Shown: positions 6,379-13,118 of the stretch, piece by piece
Numbering within the stretch: the stretch's first letter is position 1
How the letters are laid out: every line of letters starts with the position of its first letter
NCBI GenBank assembly: GCA_012839395.1
Contig: DUNJ01000077.1
Span: 1-13,118 of the forward strand
Reading direction: 5' to 3'
DNA length: 13,118 bases
Origin: Tepidimicrobium sp.
Lineage (GTDB): Bacteria > Bacillota > Clostridia > Tissierellales > Tepidimicrobiaceae
The notes under the pieces: generated by a model
What the model was told of the DNA's origin: nothing
The model's database searches: none
The model's input: only the letters and a program-made list of their open reading frames with translations
Program-made: the position numbers and the translations under genes

Positions 6379-6396
6379 TTAGAACGCAGGTTCTAA
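6379..6396. promoter_or_regulatory. LexA (SOS) operator of recA
   Basis: TTAGAACGCAGGTTCTAA is an inverted repeat with perfect 7-nt arms and the core GAAC-N4-GTTC of the Gram-positive LexA (DinR/Cheo) box. It starts 6 nt after the -10 element of the recA promoter, covering the expected transcription start, so bound LexA would block initiation. It implies recA is induced by DNA damage, and possibly the genes read through downstream of it. I see no second GAAC-N4-GTTC site in the intergenic regions I examined. Confidence 0.87.
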
Positions 6397-6401
6397 CGGT
6401 A

Positions 6402-6430
6402 ATTGTATTGTATTATCGATAATTAGTCAA
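6402..6430 (-). promoter_or_regulatory. Sigma-A-type promoter of recA
   Basis: -35 TTGACT (6430-6425), 17-nt spacer, -10 TACAAT (6407-6402): one mismatch to consensus in each box with ideal spacing. The start site would fall near 6395, within the LexA operator. The -35 lies 18 nt after the cinA stop. The spacer contains a perfect 12-nt palindrome ATTATCGATAAT (6423-6412). Confidence 0.82.
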
Positions 6431-6447
6431 ATATTAAATTGTATATG

Positions 6448-7683
6448 TTATAATATTTTTCTCAATTCATTGAATGCCCTTAAGGCAGCCCTATTCTGTA
6501 TGGAATGTCTAGCCCCATTTAGCATAACCTTTACAGCATAAGCATTATCTTTGGTAGCAATTCCTATATACACAAGGCCTATAGGTTTTCCCTGAGTACC
6601 ACCAGATGGCCCCGCAATCCCTGTAGTAGACAAAGCAATATCTACTCCTGTTATATCGAGAAGATTTTTAGCCATATGTAATGCTACGGTCTCACTGACG
6701 GCTCCATGTTTTAACAATATATCTTCCTCTATATTCAATTCTTCCATCTTTGATGTATTGCTATAGCTTATTATACCTCTATCGAATACCTTAGAAGCTC
6801 CAGGTATTCTAGTAAACATACTGGTTATCAATCCTCCAGTACACGACTCACAAAAAGCAATTCTCTTATTTTGCTCCAATAATTTTCTATATACAACCTC
6901 CTCAATAGATTCATTATCATAGCTATATATGTATTTAGAAATTCTACGATCGATTGAAGCAACAATTCTATCCAATTTATTATCTGCAGATTCTATATTG
7001 TTTTCTTTTACTATTATTTTCACATCAACTTTACCTTCTTGTGCATAGGTGGCTATTATGATATCTTCTTTTTTGTCTATAATATCTTTTAACTTCATTT
7101 CCAAAGCAGATTCACCAATGCCTATAGTGTTTATTGTTCTAGTCCTTATCGTTTTAGTCATTATGGTGGGATCCCGTTTTATTAGCGGAACAACCTGTTC
7201 ATCAAACATCGTTTTCATCTCCCTGGGTGGCCCAGGTAATAATATTATTATTTTATTATCTTTTTCAATATAGATTCCTGGAGCAGTACCAACCCTATTC
7301 ATCAAAAACTTGCTATCTTCAGGTAAGTAAGCTTGTTTAATATTATTGGAAGGCATTGGCCTATTTGTCCTGTTAAAATATTCCTTTATATTATTCTGTA
7401 TAAATGGATTTAGCACTAATTTTAAACCGAGTGTATCACTAACCACTTCCTTAGTCATATCATCTTGAGTTGGGCCTAAGCCTCCAGTAAAAATTATCAA
7501 ATCCACCCGTTCTAGAGCTATGTTGGTTACCTCTCTCAACAGCTCAGGATCATCTGTTACCGATGTATGAAATAAAACATCTATGCCAAATTCCGATAGC
7601 CTTTGTGTTATATATTGAACATTTGTATTTAAAGTACTTCCCATTATTATTTCAGTTCCCACAGAAACAATTTCTGCTTTCAT
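6448..7683 (-). CDS. cinA: CinA family protein (competence/damage-inducible; NMN deamidase domain)
   Basis: A 411-residue two-domain CinA. Residues 1 to about 170 form the MoaB/MogA-like COG1058 domain (VGTEIIMGSTLNTN, FTGGLGPTQDD), associated with ADP-ribose pyrophosphatase activity. Residues about 250-411 form the PncC-type domain that deamidates nicotinamide mononucleotide in NAD recycling, with ESCTGG near 279-284 and TTGIAGPSGGT...KPIGLVYIG near the end. The length is normal for the family. The ATG at 7683 has AGGAGAGGA 6 nt upstream and lies 2 nt after the pgsA stop, so it is the last gene of the ftsK-rimO-pgsA-cinA run. cinA next to recA is a classic bacterial arrangement. No hairpin follows it, so read-through into recA is possible in addition to the recA promoter. 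Confidence 0.97.
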   Translation of the reverse strand: MKAEIVSVGTEIIMGSTLNTNVQYITQRLSEFGIDVLFHTSVTDDPELLREVTNIALERVDLIIFTGGLGPTQDDMTKEVVSDTLGLKLVLNPFIQNNIKEYFNRTNRPMPSNNIKQAYLPEDSKFLMNRVGTAPGIYIEKDNKIIILLPGPPREMKTMFDEQVVPLIKRDPTIMTKTIRTRTINTIGIGESALEMKLKDIIDKKEDIIIATYAQEGKVDVKIIVKENNIESADNKLDRIVASIDRRISKYIYSYDNESIEEVVYRKLLEQNKRIAFCESCTGGLITSMFTRIPGASKVFDRGIISYSNTSKMEELNIEEDILLKHGAVSETVALHMAKNLLDITGVDIALSTTGIAGPSGGTQGKPIGLVYIGIATKDNAYAVKVMLNGARHSIQNRAALRAFNELRKIL

Positions 7684-7685
7684 TG

Positions 7686-8237
7686 TTATCCTCTCCTATC
7701 ATCAGTTTGTAAAACAGCTCTATTCATATATATATAGTCTATACCAGATATTATAGTAAATCCCAATGATATATACAACATTATAACATCGAAGGGAAAA
7801 CTTATTAGATTAAATGGGTAATTATCTAGCAATAGAGAGATTATAGCAATAATTTGAGTAATAGTTTTTAGTTTCCCCAATGGGCTTGCCGCTACAGTTA
7901 TATTAGCAGAAGCGGCTATGGTTCTAAACCCAGTTATTGTAAACTCTCTTCCGATTATAATGATAACAATCCATGCCGGAATTTTTCCCAATTCTACCAA
8001 TGAAATCAGTGCAGTAGATATCAATAATTTATCAGCTAATGGATCTATAAATTTTCCTAAGGTAGTTATTTGGTTTCTACTCCTTGCAATATATCCATCT
8101 AAACCATCCGTTATGGAAGCAATAATGAATATAAAGGTAGCAATATAATGGCTGCTGGACAAATTACAAAATAGTATTATCACGAAAATAGGGATTAATA
8201 ATACCCTTATTAATGTTATCTTATTAGCCAAGTTCAT
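7686..8237 (-). CDS. pgsA: CDP-diacylglycerol-glycerol-3-phosphate 3-phosphatidyltransferase
   Basis: An integral membrane enzyme making phosphatidylglycerol phosphate, the committed step to phosphatidylglycerol and cardiolipin. The 183-residue protein has the full CDP-alcohol phosphotransferase motif: D44, D47-G48, A51-R52, G61, D65, D69, as DGLDGYIARS then GKFIDPLADK. Several hydrophobic segments flank it (about 8-25, 31-43, 73-95, 105-135, 145-170), consistent with about six membrane helices. The start overlaps the end of rimO by 14 nt with GGGGGAGAT just upstream, implying translational coupling, and cinA follows after 2 nt. pgsA-cinA-recA is also the B. subtilis order. Other CDP-alcohol transferases (phosphatidylserine synthase, cardiolipin synthase) are possible by motif, but length and synteny favour PgsA. 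Confidence 0.95.
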   Translation of the reverse strand: MNLANKITLIRVLLIPIFVIILFCNLSSSHYIATFIFIIASITDGLDGYIARSRNQITTLGKFIDPLADKLLISTALISLVELGKIPAWIVIIIIGREFTITGFRTIAASANITVAASPLGKLKTITQIIAIISLLLDNYPFNLISFPFDVIMLYISLGFTIISGIDYIYMNRAVLQTDDRRG

Positions 8238-9561
8238 TCATTATCTCCCCCATCAAATCATATTCAAATGCATCGGTTATCCTTACATTGACGAATTCCC
8301 CATATTCAAGATCCTTATCTGATTTTATAAAAACTACCCCATCAATATCGGGGCTATCCATATATGTTCTGCCCGAAAAAAGGCCTTTTTCAACTTTTTC
8401 TTCTACTATCGCTTCATAAATCCTACCAACCTTTAGACTATTCAGGGTATAAGAGATATTCCGCTGTAATTCCATCAATTGCTTTTTTCTGTGCTGCTTA
8501 GTTTTTTCATCCAATTGTCCATCAAAGCCATATGCAGGTGTATCTTCTTCTTTTGAATAGGTAAATACCCCTAAACGATCAAACTGGATCTCCTCCACGA
8601 AATTATATAGTTCCCTAAAATGTTCTTCGGTTTCACCTGGAAATCCTACTATAAAAGTTGTTCGCAGTACAATATCAGGGATTTCTTTCCTTAGAGTTGA
8701 TATTAGCCTTATAATATCCTTTTTAGAAGTTTTTCTATTCATCTTATTTAATATATCATCATTGATATGCTGTAACGGTATATCTAAATATTTTAAAACC
8801 TTATCATTATCTCTAATCGATCTAATAAGCTCTTGGGTGATATTATCTGGGTATAGATAGAGCAATCTAATCCACTTTAATTCATCTATCTTATTTAGTG
8901 CATCCAATAATTTATATAGTCTATATTCTCCATATATATCAATGCCATAATCGGTAATGTTTTGACCAATTAAAATTATCTCTTTTACTCCATTTTTTAC
9001 AAAAAATTCTACCTCTCCTACTATATCCTCCATCCGCCTACTTCTATGTTTACCCCTTAGCTTGGGTATAATACAATAGGTGCAAAAGTTATTACAACCT
9101 TCGGAAATTTTAATATACTTACTAGGAGCAAAGTTTGATCTCTTAACCCCCTCTAAATAACCTTCGTTTATATTTTTAACCTTCTTAAGCCTTTTATTAC
9201 CTTTTTGCAATCCAATAATCATAGATACAATGTCCTTTATATTGCCTGTGCCTATAATTCCATCTATCGCATCGATCTCCCCTAATAACTCATCGGAATA
9301 TCTTTCGGCCAAGCAACCAGCTAATATTATAAATTTACATTTTCCCCTCTCCTTATATTTGATAGCTTCCCATATGACTTCTATAGATTCTTCCTTAGCC
9401 TCTCTTATAAAACCACAAGTATTTATTACAATAATATCAGCTTTCTCCAATGAATCTGTAATTGAAAAATTGTCTTTTTTTATAAGCTCTACCATTAATT
9501 CTGAATCTATTTCATTCTTTGAACAACCCAATGTTATTATTGCTATATTTTTTATAGTCAT
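8224..9561 (-). CDS. rimO: Ribosomal protein S12 (aspartate) methylthiotransferase RimO
   Basis: A radical-SAM enzyme that adds a methylthio group to the conserved aspartate of ribosomal protein S12. The 445 residues hold three domains. The N-terminal MTTase domain has cluster cysteines C13 (LGCSKN), C49 (NTCGF) and C83 (AGCLAERY). The radical SAM domain has C156, C160 and C163 (CNNFCTYC). A C-terminal TRAM domain spans about 375-440. LGCSKNEIDSE and MDSPDIDG are typical of RimO rather than of the tRNA enzymes MiaB or MtaB. The ATG at 9561 directly abuts the ftsK stop (TAAATG), with AAGGAGAG 5-7 nt upstream. It is in an ftsK-rimO-pgsA-cinA run, a frequent clostridial arrangement. Confidence 0.97.
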   Translation of the reverse strand: MTIKNIAIITLGCSKNEIDSELMVELIKKDNFSITDSLEKADIIVINTCGFIREAKEESIEVIWEAIKYKERGKCKFIILAGCLAERYSDELLGEIDAIDGIIGTGNIKDIVSMIIGLQKGNKRLKKVKNINEGYLEGVKRSNFAPSKYIKISEGCNNFCTYCIIPKLRGKHRSRRMEDIVGEVEFFVKNGVKEIILIGQNITDYGIDIYGEYRLYKLLDALNKIDELKWIRLLYLYPDNITQELIRSIRDNDKVLKYLDIPLQHINDDILNKMNRKTSKKDIIRLISTLRKEIPDIVLRTTFIVGFPGETEEHFRELYNFVEEIQFDRLGVFTYSKEEDTPAYGFDGQLDEKTKQHRKKQLMELQRNISYTLNSLKVGRIYEAIVEEKVEKGLFSGRTYMDSPDIDGVVFIKSDKDLEYGEFVNVRITDAFEYDLMGEIMNELG

Positions 9562-11715
9562 TTATGTTCTCTCCTTAAACAACGAATCTACCTGATCCTT
9601 AGTTATTAAAACCTTTCTTGGTTTACTTCCTTCAAATCCCCCTATGATATTTCTTTCTTCCATCGAATCAATGATTCTCGCTGCCCTTGCATATCCAATC
9701 TTCAATCTTCTTTGCAATAAAGATATAGATGCTTGTCCTTCTTGAATCACCAAATCAACCGCATCCATAAATAGATCATCCAGATCTTCAGTAATGCTTT
9801 CTATTTTCATATCTTCCTTTATACTCTCTATAGCACGTTTATCGTATTCAGCTGTGTTTTGCTCTTTTATATAGCTTACCACTTTTTCAACTTCTTTATC
9901 ACTTATAAATGCTCCTTGAATCCGAATGGGCTTTGGTAAGCTAGAAGGATAGAATAACATATCTCCCCTTCTCAGTAGCTTCTCAGCACCAGATATATCT
10001 AATATAGTTCTTGAATCCACCTGAGATGAAACGGCAAAGGATATTCTAGAGGGAATATTAGCCTTTATAGTACCCGTTATAACATCAACCGATGGTCTCT
10101 GGGTCGCTATTATGAGATAGATTCCAGCTGCCCTGGACATTTGAGCTAACCTGCTGATGTAGTCCTCTATTTCTTGGGCTGCTACCATCATTAGATCAGC
10201 TAATTCATCTATTATGATAACTATGTAAGGCAATGTCTCTTCTGTATTTTTAATTTTGTTATTATATGAGTTACTATCCTTTACATTGCGTTTTGCGAAT
10301 AGCTTATATCGCCTTTCCATCTCTTTAACAGCCCAGCTCAAAGCAGAGGCAGATTCCTTGGGCTCGGTAATAACAGGAGTTAATAGATGGGGTATATCGT
10401 TATATACGCTCAACTCAACAACCTTGGGATCTATAAGTATAAACTTTACCTTCTCGGGAGAACTTTTAAATAGGATTCCCATAATAATGGAATTGATGCA
10501 GACACTCTTTCCCGACCCAGTAGCTCCTGCTATAAGTAGGTGAGGCATCCTATCTATTGCAGATATTATCGAATTACCAGATATATCTTTTCCTAACAGC
10601 AAGGGTAGATCACTATCTAGTTTTGCGTATTCGTCAGATTTCAACATCTCCTTTAAACTTACACTATCCTTGATCTTATTTGGGACTTCTATGCCAACGG
10701 CTGATTTACCTGGTATCGGAGCTTCAATTCTTATATCAGAGGTTGCTAAATTTAGTGCTAAATCAGCAGATAGATTTATAATTTTACTCACCTTCACTCC
10801 AGGAGCTGGCTGTAATTCATAGCATGTTACAGTAGGCCCTTTATTGATTTGGCTAATCTTTGCATCTATATTAAAATTTTTCATGGTTTCCTCAATTCGT
10901 TTAGCATTATGTAATATATTCTTTTTATTATGAGCATCATGGACTTTTTCATAATCGTCCAGCAAATCTAGGTTAGGAGGCACATAAAGATTTGTAATTG
11001 CTTTTTCACTTGGTCTTTCCTTGCGCTGATTCATAGCATTTTTTACCCTTTTTTCATTATAATCATGGATAATTATATTCCTGCTCTTTAACGGTTTTTC
11101 AATTTTTCTTTTCAGCACACTTTCTTCGTCTTGAATTCTATTACTATTCCCATTTTTAATTCTCTTGTTTTTTATACCCCTAATCCTATTTATGATATAA
11201 GTTAAAATATCTTTAATTCTGGTTTCGGTAAAAAGCAATATTGAAACAAAGTTTATTAATAAAAGAATTATATAGGAACCTACAGAACCAAATAGCTTAT
11301 AGAACAATGATCCAAAAATCACTCCAATAAACCCTCCAGCTAATTCCTCCTGGCCTAAAGAGAGGGATTGCTTCACTCTAATGCTAAAATCAATATCTCC
11401 TTGATTTCTTATATCTAGTAAGGTTAGGAGGCATAAAAACATGATCAACAGATAAACAGACTTTATGAATTCATTTGAATTCAATCTATTTACTATAAAT
11501 AACCCGCCTATAACTATAATAATTAAGGGAAAAATATATCCTCCAAAGCCCATCAAAGTTAAGTATATGTTCTTTAAAAAGATTCCAATGATGCCCGTTT
11601 TATCACTAAATAAGCTAATGGTTGATAAAACACCGAAAGCAACAATAATTATGCCTAGTATTTCTCTATTGTATTTTTTACTTATAAGTTTATTTTTTCC
11701 TTTCAAACATACCAC
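9562..11715 (-). CDS. spoIIIE: DNA translocase FtsK/SpoIIIE
   Basis: A septum-located, ATP-driven DNA pump that clears chromosomes from the division or sporulation septum. In the 717 residues, about four membrane segments lie in the first 165 (near 19-37, 50-75, 83-101, 127-162). A short charged linker (about 170-250) follows, then the alpha/beta motor with Walker A GATGSGKS (near 397-404) and Walker B IIIDELAD (near 500-507), and the C-terminal gamma winged-helix domain (about 650-710) that reads orienting DNA sequences. The linker is short, as in SpoIIIE and other Firmicute members. Position next to tepA favours the SpoIIIE name, but sequence alone does not separate the two. GTG at 11715 is the longest start; TTG at 11706, with AAGGGTGG about 5 nt before it, is equally likely and removes three residues. 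First gene of a tight run with rimO-pgsA-cinA. Confidence 0.96.
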   Translation of the reverse strand: MVCLKGKNKLISKKYNREILGIIIVAFGVLSTISLFSDKTGIIGIFLKNIYLTLMGFGGYIFPLIIIVIGGLFIVNRLNSNEFIKSVYLLIMFLCLLTLLDIRNQGDIDFSIRVKQSLSLGQEELAGGFIGVIFGSLFYKLFGSVGSYIILLLINFVSILLFTETRIKDILTYIINRIRGIKNKRIKNGNSNRIQDEESVLKRKIEKPLKSRNIIIHDYNEKRVKNAMNQRKERPSEKAITNLYVPPNLDLLDDYEKVHDAHNKKNILHNAKRIEETMKNFNIDAKISQINKGPTVTCYELQPAPGVKVSKIINLSADLALNLATSDIRIEAPIPGKSAVGIEVPNKIKDSVSLKEMLKSDEYAKLDSDLPLLLGKDISGNSIISAIDRMPHLLIAGATGSGKSVCINSIIMGILFKSSPEKVKFILIDPKVVELSVYNDIPHLLTPVITEPKESASALSWAVKEMERRYKLFAKRNVKDSNSYNNKIKNTEETLPYIVIIIDELADLMMVAAQEIEDYISRLAQMSRAAGIYLIIATQRPSVDVITGTIKANIPSRISFAVSSQVDSRTILDISGAEKLLRRGDMLFYPSSLPKPIRIQGAFISDKEVEKVVSYIKEQNTAEYDKRAIESIKEDMKIESITEDLDDLFMDAVDLVIQEGQASISLLQRRLKIGYARAARIIDSMEERNIIGGFEGSKPRKVLITKDQVDSLFKERT

Positions 11716-11755
11716 CCTTTTATAAATTTAACAAAATATAGCTTGTACATACTTT

Positions 11756-11786
11756 ATTATATCATTAAACTAGCCTGTTAGTTCAA
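11756..11786 (-). promoter_or_regulatory. Candidate promoter of the spoIIIE-rimO-pgsA-cinA run
   Basis: A perfect -10 TATAAT (11761-11756) preceded by TGA makes an extended -10 (TGnTATAAT). TTGAAC (11786-11781) could be a -35, but the 19-nt spacer is long; an extended -10 can compensate. The -10 ends about 40 nt before the gene. A 5-bp dyad AACTA/TAGTT (11768-11783) lies between the boxes. Confidence 0.5.
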
Positions 11787-11837
11787 ATAAAACTCTCAAA
11801 ATAAGCAATAAGATATTTGATCGGTAATAGATAGTTT

Positions 11838-12527
11838 CTATTTACTATTTTTTTCAGCTATTAAAGACTCCAATTTATTTAATGCCTGGCTAAATCCTCC
11901 TACTTCGTCAATTAAACCATAATCAACAGCCTCTTTACCAATTAAAATGGTTCCAATATCATTAGCTAACTCATCAGTCGAATACATCAGTTTCTTTAGT
12001 GAAGCTTTATCTATACTAGAGGTTCGAAGAATAAAATTTATAATTCTCTCTTGCATTTTTTCAAAATATCTAAATGTTTGGGGTACTCCGATTACCAAAC
12101 CTGTAGTTCTAACAGGATGGATTGTCATGGCTGCAGTAGGAACTATAAAGGAATAATCTGAAGCTGTAGCCAAAGGCACACCTATGCTATGTCCACCTCC
12201 TAGTACCAAGGACACCTTAGGCTTATTTGTTGAATTAATCATTTCGGCTAACGCTAACCCCGTTTCTACGTCACCACCTACCGTATTTAATATTATAAGA
12301 ATTCCCTCTATTTTTGAATCTTGCATACAGGCTATTAGCATGGGTATTATATGCTCATATTTGGTGGTCTTTTGATTCGATGATGAAAGAGTATGACCCT
12401 CTATTTCTCCAATGATTGTTAAAAACTGTATATTGGTATTTAAATCCGGTACCTTTAGAACGCCTACTTCCTTTAGATTGTCAACATTATTATCATTTTT
12501 ATTATCATTATTTGTAGTATCAGACAT
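11838..12527 (-). CDS. tepA: TepA-like ClpP-family protein (translocation-enhancing protein)
   Basis: 229 residues of ClpP/SppA-like fold. After a hydrophilic, Asn/Asp-rich N-terminus (1-20), the core has ILNTVGGDVETG (80-90, oxyanion-region glycines), GGHSIG with presumed nucleophile S114, and MTIHPV with H137, the positions of the ClpP catalytic Ser and His. No signal peptide is evident, so it should be cytoplasmic. The family includes B. subtilis TepA (YmfB), linked to protein export and spore-protein turnover; its substrate is not known from sequence. The ATG at 12527 has GGAGG 7 nt upstream. Lying between the aspartate kinase and spoIIIE reproduces the B. subtilis dapG...tepA-spoIIIE neighbourhood. 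It is not the housekeeping ClpP, which is about 195 residues and lacks this N-terminal extension. No clear terminator follows it. Confidence 0.9.
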   Translation of the reverse strand: MSDTTNNDNKNDNNVDNLKEVGVLKVPDLNTNIQFLTIIGEIEGHTLSSSNQKTTKYEHIIPMLIACMQDSKIEGILIILNTVGGDVETGLALAEMINSTNKPKVSLVLGGGHSIGVPLATASDYSFIVPTAAMTIHPVRTTGLVIGVPQTFRYFEKMQERIINFILRTSSIDKASLKKLMYSTDELANDIGTILIGKEAVDYGLIDEVGGFSQALNKLESLIAEKNSK

Positions 12528-12580
12528 TCTATAACCTCCAACTCTTGATATCGCTATCTATAGTTTTTACAAGTGGAGCA

Positions 12581-12586
12581 ATTATA
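12581..12586 (-). promoter_or_regulatory. Possible -10 box upstream of tepA
   Basis: A perfect TATAAT stands about 54 nt before the tepA ATG, beyond the aspartate kinase terminator. The -35 region at 16-18 nt spacing (TAAATA, TTAAAT) is poor and overlaps the terminator tail, so this is only a candidate. Confidence 0.3.
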
Positions 12587-12602
12587 TTCTGTCTATTCAG
12601 CT

Positions 12603-12635
12603 ATATTTAATAAAGCCTGATTTCAGTATCAGGCT
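12603..12635 (-). terminator. Terminator of the aspartate kinase gene
   Basis: A perfect 8-bp stem AGCCTGAT/ATCAGGCT (12635-12628 with 12621-12614) around the 6-nt loop ACTGAA, followed by TTATTAAATA. It starts 7 nt after the stop codon. The U-tract is short and broken by A residues, so termination may be partial. Confidence 0.65.
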
Positions 12636-12641
12636 AATAGA

Positions 12642-13118
12642 CTACATATATAATTTGAATTCCTTATGAAGAGCGAAGAGAGCCCTATTAGTATCTTCTT
12701 CCCTGATCAAACACCAGATGGTATTGTGAGAATCTGAAGTTTGAAGAACTTTTACTCCTTTTCGCGATAGAGCTTTTACAATTCTTGCCATAACCCCAGG
12801 AACGCCTTGCATCCTATACCCTATTGCACTTATCTTACAGCAATTATCAATTATTTTGTAATTTAGATTCTCTTCTTCCAATATAGATATGAGCCTGTCC
12901 CTATCTTCTTCACCAATAGTGAAAATCTTTTTATCGACTAAGAAGGTAATCAGATCTAAACTTATGCGATTTAAGGCTATATTATTCATTAGCCTATCTA
13001 TTTTATCCCTATCCCTATCTTCATCTAGGGGTATGCTTATTTGAACTCTCCCTTTTTTATAGGTTACAGCTGTAATTATTTTATTATTTAGTAGTCTTTC
13101 CCCATCATCAATAAAGCT
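12642..13118 (-). CDS. dapG: Aspartate kinase (DapG-type), C-terminal regulatory part; 5' end outside window
   Basis: The frame is open to the window edge and ends at TAG 12644-12642, giving 158 visible residues. No real start is present: the first internal Met (12989) lies within the frame, and in-frame coding sequence (KIITAVTYKKGRVQISI) continues upstream. The visible part is the paired ACT regulatory region of a monofunctional aspartokinase. CKISAIGYRMQGVPGVMARIV and VKVLQTSDSHNTIWCLI match the second ACT domain, which binds the effector amino acid or supports the dimer. The enzyme phosphorylates aspartate for lysine, diaminopimelate and threonine synthesis; in spore formers DapG feeds diaminopimelate and dipicolinate. 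The catalytic domain is not in the window. The name dapG follows from synteny with tepA and spoIIIE in B. subtilis. Confidence 0.86.
   Translation of the reverse strand, partial: SFIDDGERLLNNKIITAVTYKKGRVQISIPLDEDRDRDKIDRLMNNIALNRISLDLITFLVDKKIFTIGEEDRDRLISILEEENLNYKIIDNCCKISAIGYRMQGVPGVMARIVKALSRKGVKVLQTSDSHNTIWCLIREEDTNRALFALHKEFKLYM

Noticed and set aside
5482..6396. Plus-strand open frames opposite recA and other genes.
   Set aside because: They mirror well-conserved minus-strand genes, have no domain resemblance and no RBS; they are antisense shadows.
7200..7260. Repetitive ATTATTATT-type stretch inside cinA as a simple repeat.
   Set aside because: It encodes the ordinary hydrophobic strand IIILLPGPP of CinA and reflects A/T-rich codon use.
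12642..12989. A standalone 115-residue ACT protein starting at the Met at 12989.
   Set aside because: The same frame continues open upstream with aspartate kinase-like sequence to the window edge, and no RBS precedes that Met.
1..13118. CRISPR arrays, insertion sequences, tRNA genes or prophage borders.
   Set aside because: No spaced direct repeats, transposase-like frames, terminal inverted repeats or tRNA-like folds were seen; all genes are co-oriented with conserved housekeeping synteny.

Overview
The window looks like a chromosomal segment of a low-G+C, endospore-forming Firmicute of the Clostridia type. The evidence is the A/T-rich sequence, strong AGGAGG-type ribosome binding sites, and a gene order (aspartate kinase, tepA, spoIIIE/ftsK, pgsA, cinA, recA, rny, spoVS) that matches the known Bacillus/Clostridium neighbourhood. 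It also holds the start of the sporulation gene spoVS and a matching sigma-H promoter. Every gene reads on the minus strand, so the transcriptional order runs from high to low coordinates. I see no mobile element, tRNA, rRNA or CRISPR.

In transcription order: the 3' part of a dapG-type aspartate kinase (cut by the window edge) ends in a hairpin. Next is tepA, a ClpP-like protein, and then a tightly packed run of ftsK/spoIIIE, rimO, pgsA and cinA with gaps of 0 to 2 nt or a 14-nt overlap. recA has its own promoter (TTGACT-17-TACAAT), and a LexA/SOS operator sits on the expected start site. After recA comes a hairpin, and 55 nt from recA a four-gene cassette begins: a Mre11/SbcD-type metallophosphoesterase followed by a Rad50/SbcC-type ATPase divided into three separate cistrons. 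These are a Walker A half ending in a CPIC zinc-hook motif, a small coiled-coil protein, and a Walker B half. A strong terminator closes the cassette. rny (RNase Y) and the first 11 codons of spoVS complete the window.

Functionally, the segment joins chromosome translocation (FtsK/SpoIIIE), ribosome modification (RimO), phospholipid synthesis (PgsA), NMN/ADP-ribose metabolism (CinA), recombination (RecA plus the end-processing nuclease/ATPase), mRNA turnover (RNase Y) and sporulation (SpoVS).

The most interesting part is the split Mre11/Rad50-like cassette between recA and rny. In B. subtilis that slot holds pbpX, and many Firmicutes have recX after recA. Its position suggests it could be co-induced with recA by DNA damage. 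Other points are an apparent AUU start codon for the membrane-anchored form of RNase Y, a full-consensus sigma-H promoter for spoVS next to a 33-nt perfect inverted repeat, and an unusual recA leader with a distant Shine-Dalgarno and a small hairpin.
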